From: Rhodococcus ruber NBRC 15591
Lineage (GTDB): Bacteria > Actinomycetota > Actinomycetes > Mycobacteriales > Mycobacteriaceae
DNA length: 64,000 nucleotides
Reading direction: 5' to 3'
Assembly (NCBI RefSeq): GCF_001894945.1
Contig: NZ_BCXE01000021.1
Coordinates: 248,001 to 312,000, forward strand
The stretch's first letter is position 1, and every line of letters starts with the position of its first letter. The notes below the pieces were generated by a model that saw only the letters and a list, made by a program, of their open reading frames with translations, was not told where the DNA came from and searched no databases. Shown here one piece after another: positions 49,481 through 57,853 of this stretch. Both the position numbers and the translations under genes were made by a program.

Positions 49481-51493
49481 ATGCCGGACGACGAGGATCT
49501 GTTCTCGGCCACGGGAGAGCCGGACACGGTTCTCCGCGTGTTCGAGGCGCTGCCGTTCGCACTCGGAGCGTGGCAGGGACACGACCACGTGTACGTCGCG
49601 ACCAACGCCGCCTACCGTGCGCTGCTCGGACGGGGCGATCTCCTGGGCCGGCCGGTGCGCGAGGCCGTCCCGGAACTCGAGGGTCAGCAGTTCTTCGAGC
49701 TGCTCGACCGGGTGGCGGCGACCGGCGTCGCCGAGACCGCCAAGGAATGGCGCATGCAGATCGACACCGACGGCAGCGGCGTGGTCCGCGAGCGCTACTT
49801 CGACTTCACTGTCGCCCCCTGCCGCGACCCCGGCTGCGGCGTCGCCGGACTGCTCTTCTTCGCCTCCGACGTGACCGACAGTGTCCTGGCGCGGCACGTC
49901 GCCGAGGCCCGGGCCCAGCTGATGTCGGAGAAGTACGAACAGGCCCGCGACGCGGTGACGGTGATGCAGCAGACCCTGCTGGCGCCGTCCGTTCCGGTCG
50001 TGCCGGGAGCCGAGGTGGCGGCGGCCTACCTGGTCGCCGCGGAGGACACGGCCGCCGGCGGTGACTGGTTCGACGCGTTGGCCCTCCCCGGCGGCGAGCT
50101 CGCGCTCATCACCGGAGACGTCGTCGGGCACGGCGTCGAGGCCGCCGCCGTGATGGGACAACTCCGGGCGGTTCTGCGCCAGCAGATCCTCGCGGGTGCA
50201 GACGTCGCCGGCGCCCTGTCCACGCTCGACGCCTTCTCGGCGCACGTCCCCGGCGCCCGCACCGCGACGGTGTGTGTCGCCGTCCTCGACACCGGAAGCG
50301 GCCGAGTCCGCTACTGCACGGGCGGGCATCCCCCGCCGCTGGTGGCGAGCCCGGTCGGGACGGTCCGCTACCTGCCTCCCTCGGGCGCGACGCCGATCGG
50401 AACCGGCTCGACGTTCCCCGTCGCCACCGACGCCCTCGCCACCGGCGACGTCGTGCTGCTCTACACGGACGGATTGATCGAGCGTCCCGGCCGGCCGCCC
50501 CCGGCGAGCACCGCCGAACTCGCCGAGCGGGCGGCTCTGAGCGTGGCCGGCCGCTCGTTCCCGATCCCGGACACACGCGCCCGGACGGTGGATCGGGTGT
50601 GCGGGGAGGTCCTCGAATTCCTGCTTCGGGAAACCGGATACAGCGACGACGTGACCATCGTCGCGGCTCAGCGGACGGCGATGCCGGATCCCCTGCACGT
50701 GCACCTGCACGCCGACCGGGAGGCGCCGAAGGCGGCGCGGTCGGCGCTGTGGCAGTGGCTCGTGCGTATCGGGGCCGACCATGCGGGGACCGTGGCCGTC
50801 GAACACGCGGTCTCCGAACTGGTGTCCAACGTCGTCGAGCACGCCTATCCCGGCACCGACGCCGAGCACAGCCCGGTCGAGATCGGCGGAGTTCTCGACG
50901 CCGACGGCTGCCTCCGGATCCGCGTACGGGACCGGGGCCGCTGGAAGACCCCCGCGACAACCCCGGAGTCCCACCGGTTGACGGACAGCCGCGGCCGCGG
51001 ACTGACGATGGTCCGGCTCTTCGCCGACGATCTCCGCATCGACTGCGACGACACGGGCACGACTGCGACGGTCACGTTCCGGCTCACCCGGAGCGCCCGC
51101 GTCGTCACCGAGTTCACCGACGGCGCGATCGTCGGCCGTCCCGAGTCCTCGCGCGACTTCGCCGTCGACGAGACCGCACCCGGCCGCCTCGCGGTGCGGG
51201 GCGATGTCGACATCGACACCGCCCCCATCCTCAAGGGTCACCTCGACGTGGCGTCACGCGGCGGAACACTCTCGGTGACAGTGGATCTGAGCGAGGTCAC
51301 CCATCTCGGCTCCGCCGGGGTCTCGTTGCTCTCGACGGCCCGTGAGCGTGCGGCCGGGCAGCACACCGCCGTGACCCTGGTGGCGCCGCCGGGCACCACC
51401 GCGCACCACGTGCTCACCCTGGTCGGACTCCACGGCCGGGCCGCACCCCCCGCGGGTGGCATCGCCGAACCCTCAGGCGACCCGGAGACGTGA
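49481..51493 (+). CDS. Rv1364c-like PAS / PP2C phosphatase / HATPase / STAS regulator
   Basis: A 670-residue multidomain protein. PAS-like sensor at about 15-140 (ALPFALGAWQGHDHVYVATN), short coiled coil, SpoIIE/RsbU PP2C phosphatase at about 180-390 (AGGDWFDALALPGGELALIT with metal Asp; VVLLYTDGLIERPGRPPP; YSDDVTIVAA), RsbW-like anti-sigma kinase at about 405-540 (VEHAVSELVSNVVEHAYPGT; RGRGLTMVRLFADDLRID) and a C-terminal RsbV-like STAS domain (VDIDTAPILKGHLDVAS; LSEVTHLGSAGVSLLSTA, with the phospho-acceptor Ser). The same architecture in M. tuberculosis Rv1364c regulates SigF-type factors. No sigma gene is adjacent. Confidence 0.92.
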   Translation: MPDDEDLFSATGEPDTVLRVFEALPFALGAWQGHDHVYVATNAAYRALLGRGDLLGRPVREAVPELEGQQFFELLDRVAATGVAETAKEWRMQIDTDGSGVVRERYFDFTVAPCRDPGCGVAGLLFFASDVTDSVLARHVAEARAQLMSEKYEQARDAVTVMQQTLLAPSVPVVPGAEVAAAYLVAAEDTAAGGDWFDALALPGGELALITGDVVGHGVEAAAVMGQLRAVLRQQILAGADVAGALSTLDAFSAHVPGARTATVCVAVLDTGSGRVRYCTGGHPPPLVASPVGTVRYLPPSGATPIGTGSTFPVATDALATGDVVLLYTDGLIERPGRPPPASTAELAERAALSVAGRSFPIPDTRARTVDRVCGEVLEFLLRETGYSDDVTIVAAQRTAMPDPLHVHLHADREAPKAARSALWQWLVRIGADHAGTVAVEHAVSELVSNVVEHAYPGTDAEHSPVEIGGVLDADGCLRIRVRDRGRWKTPATTPESHRLTDSRGRGLTMVRLFADDLRIDCDDTGTTATVTFRLTRSARVVTEFTDGAIVGRPESSRDFAVDETAPGRLAVRGDVDIDTAPILKGHLDVASRGGTLSVTVDLSEVTHLGSAGVSLLSTARERAAGQHTAVTLVAPPGTTAHHVLTLVGLHGRAAPPAGGIAEPSGDPET

Positions 51494-51494
51494 A

Positions 51495-51523
51495 CCCGGC
51501 ACCGACGAAATGTCGATGCCGGG
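51495..51523. terminator. Hairpin between convergent genes
   Basis: CCCGGCA (51495-51501) pairs with TGCCGGG (51517-51523), and inside it CGAC pairs with GTCG around GAAAT, with one mismatch. It lies two bases after the phosphatase stop and 12 bases before the whiB stop, so it can serve both strands. Confidence 0.7.
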
Positions 51524-51534
51524 CGAAATCCTCG

Positions 51535-51828
51535 TCAGCTCGCGATCTTCCGTCTCCGGGACTGCACGTACTTCTCCCGCTCGGCGACCGACATCCCACC
51601 CCACACCCCGTAGGGTTCGCCCATCGTGAGCGCGTGCTCGCGGCACTGCTCGATGACCGGGCACCGATGGCACATCTCCTTGGCCTTCGACTCCCGCTGG
51701 TAACGCGCTCGGCCCCGTTCACCGTCGGGCGAGAAGAACACCGAGGAGTCGACACCGCGGCACAAGCCCTGCATCTGCCAGTTCCAGACATCGACGGTCG
51801 GCCGGAGGGGGTGAGGTGACAATGGCAC
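51535..51828 (-). CDS. WhiB-family iron-sulfur transcriptional regulator
   Basis: GTG 51828 with AAGGAG six bases upstream gives 97 residues. The four [4Fe-4S] cysteines are in GLCRGVD, MCHRCPV and EQCREHA. The turn GVWGG (EPYGVWGGMSVAEREKYVQS) and a basic C-terminus (RRRKIAS) complete the family pattern. The VDVWNWQMQGLCRG start and PDGERGRA segment look closest to WhiB3, but paralogue assignment needs alignment. WhiB3 relatives are redox-responsive partners of the primary sigma factor. Confidence 0.92.
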   Translation of the reverse strand: MPLSPHPLRPTVDVWNWQMQGLCRGVDSSVFFSPDGERGRARYQRESKAKEMCHRCPVIEQCREHALTMGEPYGVWGGMSVAEREKYVQSRRRKIAS

Positions 51829-52151
51829 GGGGCTCTCCTTGACAGCAGGCTCGCACGCAGTGCGAGCGGACCGGACGAAAGTCTGCGACCTTTCGTTCAC
51901 TTCGATCCACGCGCCGCGACCCCCGCGAAGGGCCGGGTCTCGGTTCGTCGATCTCATGGACCGGGGAGTACCCCACGCCGCCGGAATTCATGCCAACAGA
52001 AAGAGAGATTTGTCGAAGATCCACGAAACTGGGGGCCGGACCGACCGCCCGCCCGGTCCCCGACCCGCATACCGCCTGTTCGCGGGGCGACGCGGCGGTA
52101 CCCTCCTCGGACCCGGACCCGCGTCCGGTCGCGCGGAGCCGCCGGGGACGG
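51829..52151 (-). promoter_or_regulatory. whiB upstream region
   Basis: About 320 bases between whiB and the lycopene cyclase stop. The minus strand has an AT-richer stretch near 51980-52015 with TCGACA and CATGAAT about 18 bases apart, a weak promoter candidate. I see no gene here; a long whiB leader is likely. Confidence 0.4.
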
Positions 52152-53318
52152 TCAGCGGCCGGCCATCGCCCGGAGCAGTGGGGCGGCGGGCAGCGACGCG
52201 AAGAGCGCCGCCTCGTCGCGCCACGACGACTCCTCGTCGAGGAACCGCAGGATCGGCTCCGCGGAGGACCGGTCGAACAGGCCCGCGAAGGCGCGCTCGA
52301 GCACGGCGGGCCGCTCGACGACGGCCCGCAACAGCCCCTGGTCGTACCGGGCGAACCGGGACGGGGCAGGGCGCACGTCGAAAGGATGCCCGTGCCGGGC
52401 GAGCGACCGCGCGAGGGCCTCACTGTCGCGCTGGATCCGCTGATAGGCATATCCGCTGCTGCCCTTGAGCATCCCGCCCGCGGCGCCGATCCGCACGATG
52501 TTGCCGCGGCGCCGCGCGGGCGGCTGTGAGGCCAACGGCATCCGCGCGGACTCGTCCGCCTCGACCACGTAGGCGTCCTCGTCGGCGCCGAGCACCGTCG
52601 CCAGGTACTCCCGGAGTGCCTCGTCGTGGACGGCGGTGCCGACGGGCCCGGCGTCGGGACGCGCGAAACACGTGTGCTCGACGAGGGCGCGACGGTCGTC
52701 GGTGGGCAGCACGTACACGAAGGACGCGGCCCGGCCCTGATCGGTGCGGAAGTCGAACAGGGTGGGGACGCCGGGATCGAACAGGGGTGCATCGGCGCGG
52801 ATCCGCCACCCCCGGAAGTCCAGCCACGCATCGGGGCCCGTCCCGTCGCGCGGGTCACCGCTGTCGGGGCCGCGGCCGTCGAAGACCCACTCGGGGTGCA
52901 GTTCCGTGCCGTCGGACAGGCCGACGCGCGGACGGGCCCCGTCGTGCACCCGCGTCACATGCCCGGTGCGGAACCCGATGTCGCCGACTGCATCCGTGAT
53001 CTCGTCGACCACCGGCACCAGATCGGCGCCGCGGACGACGCCGTACCGGTACCGGCCGAGACCGAGGGTGCGGGACCGTCCGCCGACGTGAACCCGGATC
53101 CGGGCGAACCGCGCGGAGACGGCGGCGTCGAGGAGTCCGGGCCGGCGGGACCAGAACGCCCATCCGACTTCTCGGATGTCGCGGGCGCCGTCGTCGACGA
53201 GCACCACCGGACCGGGTCGCGCCGGGGCGGTGGCGAGATGGGCCGCCAGCGACAGCCCGCTCAGGCCCGCCCCCAGGACGGCGATACCGCCGTCGACCGG
53301 TTCGTTCCAGGCTCGCAC
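52152..53318 (-). CDS. Lycopene cyclase (CrtY/CrtL type)
   Basis: GTG 53318 is chosen because GGGGAGGG lies seven bases upstream; an ATG at 53369 would add 17 residues. The 388-residue flavoprotein-fold enzyme has the dinucleotide motif IAVLGAGLSGLSLAAHLATA, GWAFWSRRPGLL, FDFRTDQGRAASFVYVLPTD, and GGMLKGSSGYAYQRIQRDSE, the cyclase signature. It would convert lycopene ends to beta-ionone rings. No other carotenoid gene is in the window. It starts 70 bases after the HODM-alpha gene stop, so read-through is possible. Confidence 0.88.
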   Translation of the reverse strand: MRAWNEPVDGGIAVLGAGLSGLSLAAHLATAPARPGPVVLVDDGARDIREVGWAFWSRRPGLLDAAVSARFARIRVHVGGRSRTLGLGRYRYGVVRGADLVPVVDEITDAVGDIGFRTGHVTRVHDGARPRVGLSDGTELHPEWVFDGRGPDSGDPRDGTGPDAWLDFRGWRIRADAPLFDPGVPTLFDFRTDQGRAASFVYVLPTDDRRALVEHTCFARPDAGPVGTAVHDEALREYLATVLGADEDAYVVEADESARMPLASQPPARRRGNIVRIGAAGGMLKGSSGYAYQRIQRDSEALARSLARHGHPFDVRPAPSRFARYDQGLLRAVVERPAVLERAFAGLFDRSSAEPILRFLDEESSWRDEAALFASLPAAPLLRAMAGR

Positions 53319-53388
53319 GCTCGACCCTCCCCTCGCCGGAGCCGTCTCCTTCGTCACCGTACCGGCCACCGGGCACGGTCGTGCGGTC

Positions 53389-54396
53389 CTACGCGGCGTA
53401 GGTCCGTGTCCGTTCCCGCAGCCAGGCCATCGCCGGCCTGCGGTAGGAGTCGATGCCCTTGTACGCGGCGATCTCGCCGGGCAGCTCCTCGACGATGTCG
53501 GCGAGCTGTTCGGCCCACACCGGGACCTGCGCGATCTCCTCGAGCGGCGCCATGTAGGTGCGGATGTTGAACACGAGCGTTCCTGTCATGGGCAGCCGGA
53601 TCAGGTGCTCGAGTTCGATGCGCAGCTGGATGCGGCCCCAGTCGCGGTCGGCGACGAGCCGTGGCATGTCGTCCATCCAGTCGGGCATCGTCTCGAGACT
53701 GGTGTCCCGCCGCCGCGAGCCGACCGCGGAGAAGGTCCAGTTCACCCGCCGGTACGGCCGCTCGGTCGTGAGCCGGCGCATGAACTGCTCGGCGCGGTCG
53801 GTCACCCCGTTCGAGGTCAGGCCGGGTACGGGACGGTGTATCTCGTGCAGGCTCATGCCGATGTCGAACTTGACGGACCAGTCGGCGGACGACGTGACCA
53901 GCGCCGCGTCGAACCACAGGTGCCCGTCGCGCTCGGTCACCAGCAGCACGTCGTCGGGCAGCTGGCATCCGATGAAGACCAGCGGGTGTTCCGGCAGGGT
54001 GGACAGATCGCCGAGCGCGAACCGCTGATCGATCCCGAGAAGGTCGTTGCGCCAGCGATACCCCTCGTTCTCGACGTCGAGATGCATGACGTCGGGGAAG
54101 GAGGCCGTCATGTCCCGCATGTAGTAGAGCATCAGATCCCAGCAGGCCGGCGTCATGTGGGGCAGCATCTGCACGCGGCCGGGGTCGGCCGCGAGGATCG
54201 CGCGACGCAACCGCATCATCTCGACGTACTCGGCGGGGCTCTTGCCGAGGTCGACGATGTGCTCGCCCCAGGCCCCGGCGGCGGTCTCGGTGCGACGCGG
54301 TGCCGGTTCGACATTGACGGCGTAGCGAAACACTCTGTCGCCCTGGGGGAAGGGCCACGGCAGGCAGGACAGGTCGCTGGCGACGGAGGCGGTCAC
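53389..54396 (-). CDS. Haem-dependent oxidative N-demethylase alpha-like protein (DUF3445), copy 1
   Basis: GTG 54396 with AAAGGAA about six bases upstream gives 335 residues. The sequence follows the DUF3445/HODM-alpha family: RVFRYAVNVEPAPRR, WGEHIVDLGKSPAEY, LPHMTPACWDLMLYYM, ADWSVKFDIGMSLHEIHRPV, YRRVNWTF, ELEHLIRLPMTGTLVFNIRT and APLEEIAQVPVWAEQLADIV. In Pseudomonas the family member binds haem and demethylates dimethylamine with NADPH-derived electrons. It is homologous along its full length to the gene at 54892 and equal in length, but clearly diverged. It is the last gene before the cyclase. Confidence 0.88.
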   Translation of the reverse strand: MTASVASDLSCLPWPFPQGDRVFRYAVNVEPAPRRTETAAGAWGEHIVDLGKSPAEYVEMMRLRRAILAADPGRVQMLPHMTPACWDLMLYYMRDMTASFPDVMHLDVENEGYRWRNDLLGIDQRFALGDLSTLPEHPLVFIGCQLPDDVLLVTERDGHLWFDAALVTSSADWSVKFDIGMSLHEIHRPVPGLTSNGVTDRAEQFMRRLTTERPYRRVNWTFSAVGSRRRDTSLETMPDWMDDMPRLVADRDWGRIQLRIELEHLIRLPMTGTLVFNIRTYMAPLEEIAQVPVWAEQLADIVEELPGEIAAYKGIDSYRRPAMAWLRERTRTYAA

Positions 54397-54418
54397 GACG
54401 GTTCCTTTCCGGTAGGTG

Positions 54419-54895
54419 TCAGGCCACAGCGCCGAGATAGGCACCGTGGTGCCCCGACAGGTGGGGGCGGATCTCGAGGTCCAGGCCGCACGAACCGCAG
54501 GCGACGACATCCCCGGGTTCGGCGTCGACGGCCCGGGTCGTGCCGCAGTGCGGGCAGAACAGCGGCACTCCGTCGACGGCGGTGACATAGGTGGTCGTCT
54601 CACACGGCAGCAGGCCGGCGGTGCGCGCCGCAGCCGTCGCTGCCATCGCTTCCCGCCGCGGTCCGGCGATCAGCACGCGGGTACCGGCGCGAGCCTCGCG
54701 CACGAGCCGCGCCACCTCCGCAGCGCTCGCGTCCGGAACCACGGTGGCGACGCGGCCGGCGGCGAGCGCCCGCGCCGCCCAGGCCGTCACCGCGGCCCGC
54801 GCGTCGGCGCAGCCACCGAGGCAGAACATGAGGTGGATGCGCCCACTCGGATCGAGCGGGGGCAGCGCACCGGTGAGGAAACCGGAGTTCTTCAC
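54419..54895 (-). CDS. DmmA-like N-demethylase subunit, copy 1
   Basis: GTG 54895 overlaps the stop of the upstream HODM-alpha copy 2 (GTGA). The 158-residue product has an N-terminal Rossmann-like part (RIHLMFCLGGCADARAAVTA; VLIAGPRREAMAATAAARTA) and a C-terminal four-cysteine metal knuckle, FCPHCG and ACGSCG, followed by HLSGHHGAYLGA. The HHGAYLG end is shared with the second copy at 56891. It matches the small DmmA-type subunit found with dimethylamine monooxygenase. Its exact role is not clear to me; electron transfer or assembly is possible. Confidence 0.82.
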   Translation of the reverse strand: MKNSGFLTGALPPLDPSGRIHLMFCLGGCADARAAVTAWAARALAAGRVATVVPDASAAEVARLVREARAGTRVLIAGPRREAMAATAAARTAGLLPCETTTYVTAVDGVPLFCPHCGTTRAVDAEPGDVVACGSCGLDLEIRPHLSGHHGAYLGAVA

Positions 54896-55899
54896 GGCCG
54901 CACACCCCCGAATTCGCGCAACCACTTCAGGCCCGGCTCGCGGGTGCGGGTGAGGCCCTTGTAGTCGGCCATGTCCTCGGGGAGTTCCTCGAGGACCCGG
55001 TAGAGCCGATCGGCCCATTCCGGCACCAGCGCGATCTCCTCGAACGGCAGCAGGTAGGTGCGGATGAGGAACATGATCGCGCCGGACGCGCCGAGCCGGA
55101 TCAGGTGCTGCACCTCGACCCGCAGGTGCAGGCGACGGCCGACGTCCTCGAGGGGCCCCTCGGCGAGCAGGCGCCGGTCGCGTCCCCACTCGGGATACGT
55201 CTCGGTGGCCGTGTCGAGCCGGCGGTCCACGGTGAGGGTCCAGTTGGTGCGCCGGTACCGCTGCCCGGGTTGCAGTCCCATGAGGAAGGACTGGGCGCGG
55301 GTGATCACTCCCTCGGCGTGGATGCGGGGCACGGGACCGTGGATCTGCAGGAAGCTCATCCCGACGTCGAAGCGCAGCGACCAGTCCGCCGCGAACGTCA
55401 CCAGGCCCGCGTCGCCCCACAGGGCACCGTCGCGCTGGTCGAGCAGCACGACGTCCTCCTGGATCTGCCGGCCGATGTACAGCAGGGGTGGCTCGGGCAG
55501 GGTGGCGGACTGCCCGTAGACGAACGCCTGCTCGAGGTCGAGGGCGAGGTTGCTCCACCGCCAGACGGTGCCGTCGCGGTCGAGCGCGAACGTCTGCGGG
55601 TACGCCTCGGCCAGCATCTTCATGAGGGTGAGCATCGCGTCCCACTGCGCGACCGCCATGTGCCCGAGCGTCTGGAAGCGGCTCGGGTCGGCGTCGAGCA
55701 CGCGCCGTCGCTCGGCGAGCTCGTCGAGGAGGAAGCCGTCCATGTCGACCGGGTGCTCGCCCCAGCCGCCGGCCGCCGTGTCCGCGCGGGTCCCGGCCGG
55801 CTCGACGTTGGTGCTGTACCGGTAGGCGTCCCGCGGGAAGGGGAACGGGAACCGCGCGACGCGTTCCGGGAGCGCCTCGAATTCGGTTGCGGCAGTCAC
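54892..55899 (-). CDS. Haem-dependent oxidative N-demethylase alpha-like protein (DUF3445), copy 2
   Basis: GTG 55899 overlaps the reductase stop by four bases (GTGA). The 335-residue product parallels copy 1: PFPRDAYRYSTNVEPAGTRA, GWGEHPVDMDGFLLDELAER, LGHMAVAQWDAMLTLMKMLA, ADWSLRFDVGMSFLQIHGPV, YRRTNWTLTV, EVQHLIRLGASGAIMFLIRT, LPFEEIALVPEWADRLYRVL. Because it directly follows the reductase it is probably the principal catalytic subunit. Both copies keep the conserved framework, so neither looks degraded. Substrate range cannot be read from sequence. Confidence 0.88.
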   Translation of the reverse strand: MTAATEFEALPERVARFPFPFPRDAYRYSTNVEPAGTRADTAAGGWGEHPVDMDGFLLDELAERRRVLDADPSRFQTLGHMAVAQWDAMLTLMKMLAEAYPQTFALDRDGTVWRWSNLALDLEQAFVYGQSATLPEPPLLYIGRQIQEDVVLLDQRDGALWGDAGLVTFAADWSLRFDVGMSFLQIHGPVPRIHAEGVITRAQSFLMGLQPGQRYRRTNWTLTVDRRLDTATETYPEWGRDRRLLAEGPLEDVGRRLHLRVEVQHLIRLGASGAIMFLIRTYLLPFEEIALVPEWADRLYRVLEELPEDMADYKGLTRTREPGLKWLREFGGVRP

Positions 55900-56891
55900 A
55901 GGTCCAGCTCCAATCGCTCGCCGCCGGCGCGGGAGACGCACGGCATCATGCAGTCGCCGGCGAGTTTCTCCGCGTCGGTCAGGTACAGGTCGCGATGCTC
56001 GATCGCGCCGCCGGTCACCGGGATCCGGCATTCGCCGCACACTCCCTGCCGGCACAGGTTCGGCACCGCGACCCCGTTCGTGTCGAGCGCGTCGAGCAGG
56101 CTCACGCCGGAGTTCACGACGATGTCGGCCCCGGTGCGGCGCAGATGTGCGGTGAACGGGGAGCCGGGGTCGAGGTCGCCGACACCGAAGTGCTCGTAGT
56201 GGATGCGGGCGTCCGGCCACCCCGCGCCACGGGCGCGGGCGGTGAGTTCGTCGATGAGACCGGTGGGCCCGCACACGTACAGGTGGGTGCCGAGCGGCTG
56301 ATCGAGCAGGGCCGGGCCGAGTGCGGCCCAGAACTGCCCGGGTGTGTGATAGGTGTGCAGGCGGTCGCCGCACAGTTCGCGCAGTTCGCCGAGGTGCGGG
56401 CCGTCGCCCTCGCGGAACGTGTAGTGGACCTCGAAGGAGCGGCCCCACTGAGCGGCGGCGCGGGCGTGCGAGAGGATGGGTGTGACGCCGATGCCGCCGG
56501 CCACGAGCAGGTGGTGACGCGCGGTGAGGACCGGCGCGAAGGCACTTCGGGGCCTGCTGACCTCCACGACGTCGCCGACCTCGAGACCGTGGACCCAGCG
56601 GGAGCCGCCCCGGCCGGTCTCGTCGAGCCGCACGGAGATCGAGTAGCTGTGCGGTTCGAGCTCCGGACCGGTCAGGGAGTAGGAGTTGCGGCGGGGCCGG
56701 CCGTCGTCGCGGGGGCCGCAGGAGAGCACGACGTGGCTGCCCGGGGTGAACGACGGCAGTGGCGCACCGGTGGGGTCGACGAACCGCACGTGCCGCACGC
56801 CGGTGGCGACGGTGGTCACCTCGGCGACGGCGAGGGTCAGGGTCGCGTCGTTGCGCCGGACGGCCGCTCCGGAGTCGGATACGAGAGTCAT
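55896..56891 (-). CDS. PDR/VanB-family oxidoreductase (flavin, NAD(P)H, [2Fe-2S])
   Basis: ATG 56891 shares one base with the stop of the upstream DmmA-like gene (TGATG); 331 residues. An N-terminal ferredoxin-reductase-like flavin domain (RPRRNSYSLTGPELEPHSYS) precedes the NAD(P) domain (HHLLVAGGIGVTPILSHARA; THLYVCGPTGLIDELTARAR) and a C-terminal plant-type [2Fe-2S] ferredoxin domain with cysteines in CRQGVCGECRIPV and a fourth in GDCMMPCVSRA. It should pass electrons from NAD(P)H to the haem subunit, the part played by the reductase of dimethylamine monooxygenase. One reductase serves two alpha copies here. Confidence 0.92.
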   Translation of the reverse strand: MTLVSDSGAAVRRNDATLTLAVAEVTTVATGVRHVRFVDPTGAPLPSFTPGSHVVLSCGPRDDGRPRRNSYSLTGPELEPHSYSISVRLDETGRGGSRWVHGLEVGDVVEVSRPRSAFAPVLTARHHLLVAGGIGVTPILSHARAAAQWGRSFEVHYTFREGDGPHLGELRELCGDRLHTYHTPGQFWAALGPALLDQPLGTHLYVCGPTGLIDELTARARGAGWPDARIHYEHFGVGDLDPGSPFTAHLRRTGADIVVNSGVSLLDALDTNGVAVPNLCRQGVCGECRIPVTGGAIEHRDLYLTDAEKLAGDCMMPCVSRAGGERLELDL

Positions 56892-57403
56892 CAGCATTCC
56901 TCCGCGTCGAGCTGGTAGCCGAGATATGCGCCGTGGTGGCGCGAAACGTGGTGGTAGACGACGAGGTTCGCTGCGCATCCCGGGCACGTGCTCGTCTGCC
57001 CGATCGCGGCGGCGGTGTCATGGGTGTGCGCGCAGTGCGCGCAGTACACCGTGCGGGTGTCCGTGGTCAGCACCTCGGGCAGGATCTCGTCGTCGAGTGC
57101 CCCCGCGGCGACGGCCACGGCCCGGGCGGCGAGGACGGCGGCCTCGTCGCCCACCAGGACGAGCCGCCAGCCGACGCGGGCCGCGGCGAGCTGGCGTTGC
57201 AGGACCTCCGCGGCCGCGTCGCCCCAGGTGGCGGGCGCCCGTAGCCAGCTCACCCGCCGGCCTTCGAAAGAGGTCACGAGGCGGCGGGCGTGGTCGCCGG
57301 CGGCGGCGCCGAACGACAGGACGGTGACGGTCCTGCCGCCGTCGGCGACGATGCGTTCCTCGTCCCAGCGCGGGACGCTGGTCGTCTCCGTACAGACGCT
57401 CAT
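56891..57403 (-). CDS. DmmA-like N-demethylase subunit, copy 2
   Basis: ATG 57403 (MSVCTETTSVPRWDEERIVA) gives 170 residues. The layout matches copy 1: an alpha/beta part (WRLVLVGDEAAVLAARAVAV), a C-terminal knuckle YCAHCAHTH and TCPGCAANL, then HHVSRHHGAYLGYQLDAEEC. It is the gene before the reductase and 10 bases after the cupin stop. Sequence outside the knuckle and HHGAYLG is strongly diverged from copy 1, which suggests each DmmA-like protein is matched to its own alpha subunit. Confidence 0.82.
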   Translation of the reverse strand: MSVCTETTSVPRWDEERIVADGGRTVTVLSFGAAAGDHARRLVTSFEGRRVSWLRAPATWGDAAAEVLQRQLAAARVGWRLVLVGDEAAVLAARAVAVAAGALDDEILPEVLTTDTRTVYCAHCAHTHDTAAAIGQTSTCPGCAANLVVYHHVSRHHGAYLGYQLDAEEC

Positions 57404-57413
57404 GTCCGGGTCC

Positions 57414-57791
57414 TCACGGCGCGAACGTGCGCTGGCCGACGTAGAACGCCAGGGCACCGTCGGGAGTGGTGAAGCGGATGCGTGAGCCCTTGGGGAAGAA
57501 GATCGCGTCCTTGGCGCGGGCGATCTCGACCTGGCCGGTGTCGAGGTTCTCGAGCCGGAACTCGCCTTCGAGGACGACCTTCATCTCGTCGTACTCGTAC
57601 AGGTAGTCCAGGGGGGCGTCGGTGTGCTCGAGCTTGAAGTAGCCGGCCGCCATCTCCGACCCCTCGGGATTGGGGTAGACGTCGTCGATGAAGCCCGCGG
57701 TGCCCGGAAATTCGTCGGTGGACATCTGGGGCAGGCTCTTCCAGAAGTCGGCGGTGACGCGGAATGCGGGGGCGGTGGTGGTCTCTGCCAT
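57414..57791 (-). CDS. EutQ-like cupin protein
   Basis: ATG 57791 with CAGGAGCCTCC upstream; 125 residues (MAETTTAPAFRVTADFWKSL). It is a single cupin barrel (YLYEYDEMKVVLEGEFRLEN; DAIFFPKGSRIRFTTPDGAL), similar to the cupin of EutQ. The metal His residues of typical cupins are replaced by Tyr/Glu in the first motif. It is first in the demethylase operon and is expressed from the divergent promoter region. Binding or sensing of an amine, or a lyase role, are both possible. Confidence 0.82.
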   Translation of the reverse strand: MAETTTAPAFRVTADFWKSLPQMSTDEFPGTAGFIDDVYPNPEGSEMAAGYFKLEHTDAPLDYLYEYDEMKVVLEGEFRLENLDTGQVEIARAKDAIFFPKGSRIRFTTPDGALAFYVGQRTFAP

Positions 57792-57853
57792 GGAGGCTCC
57801 TGGGATCGGGGCCGGTCGAGCCGGCGGGAGTGGAGAACGTCGATCGCTGACGT

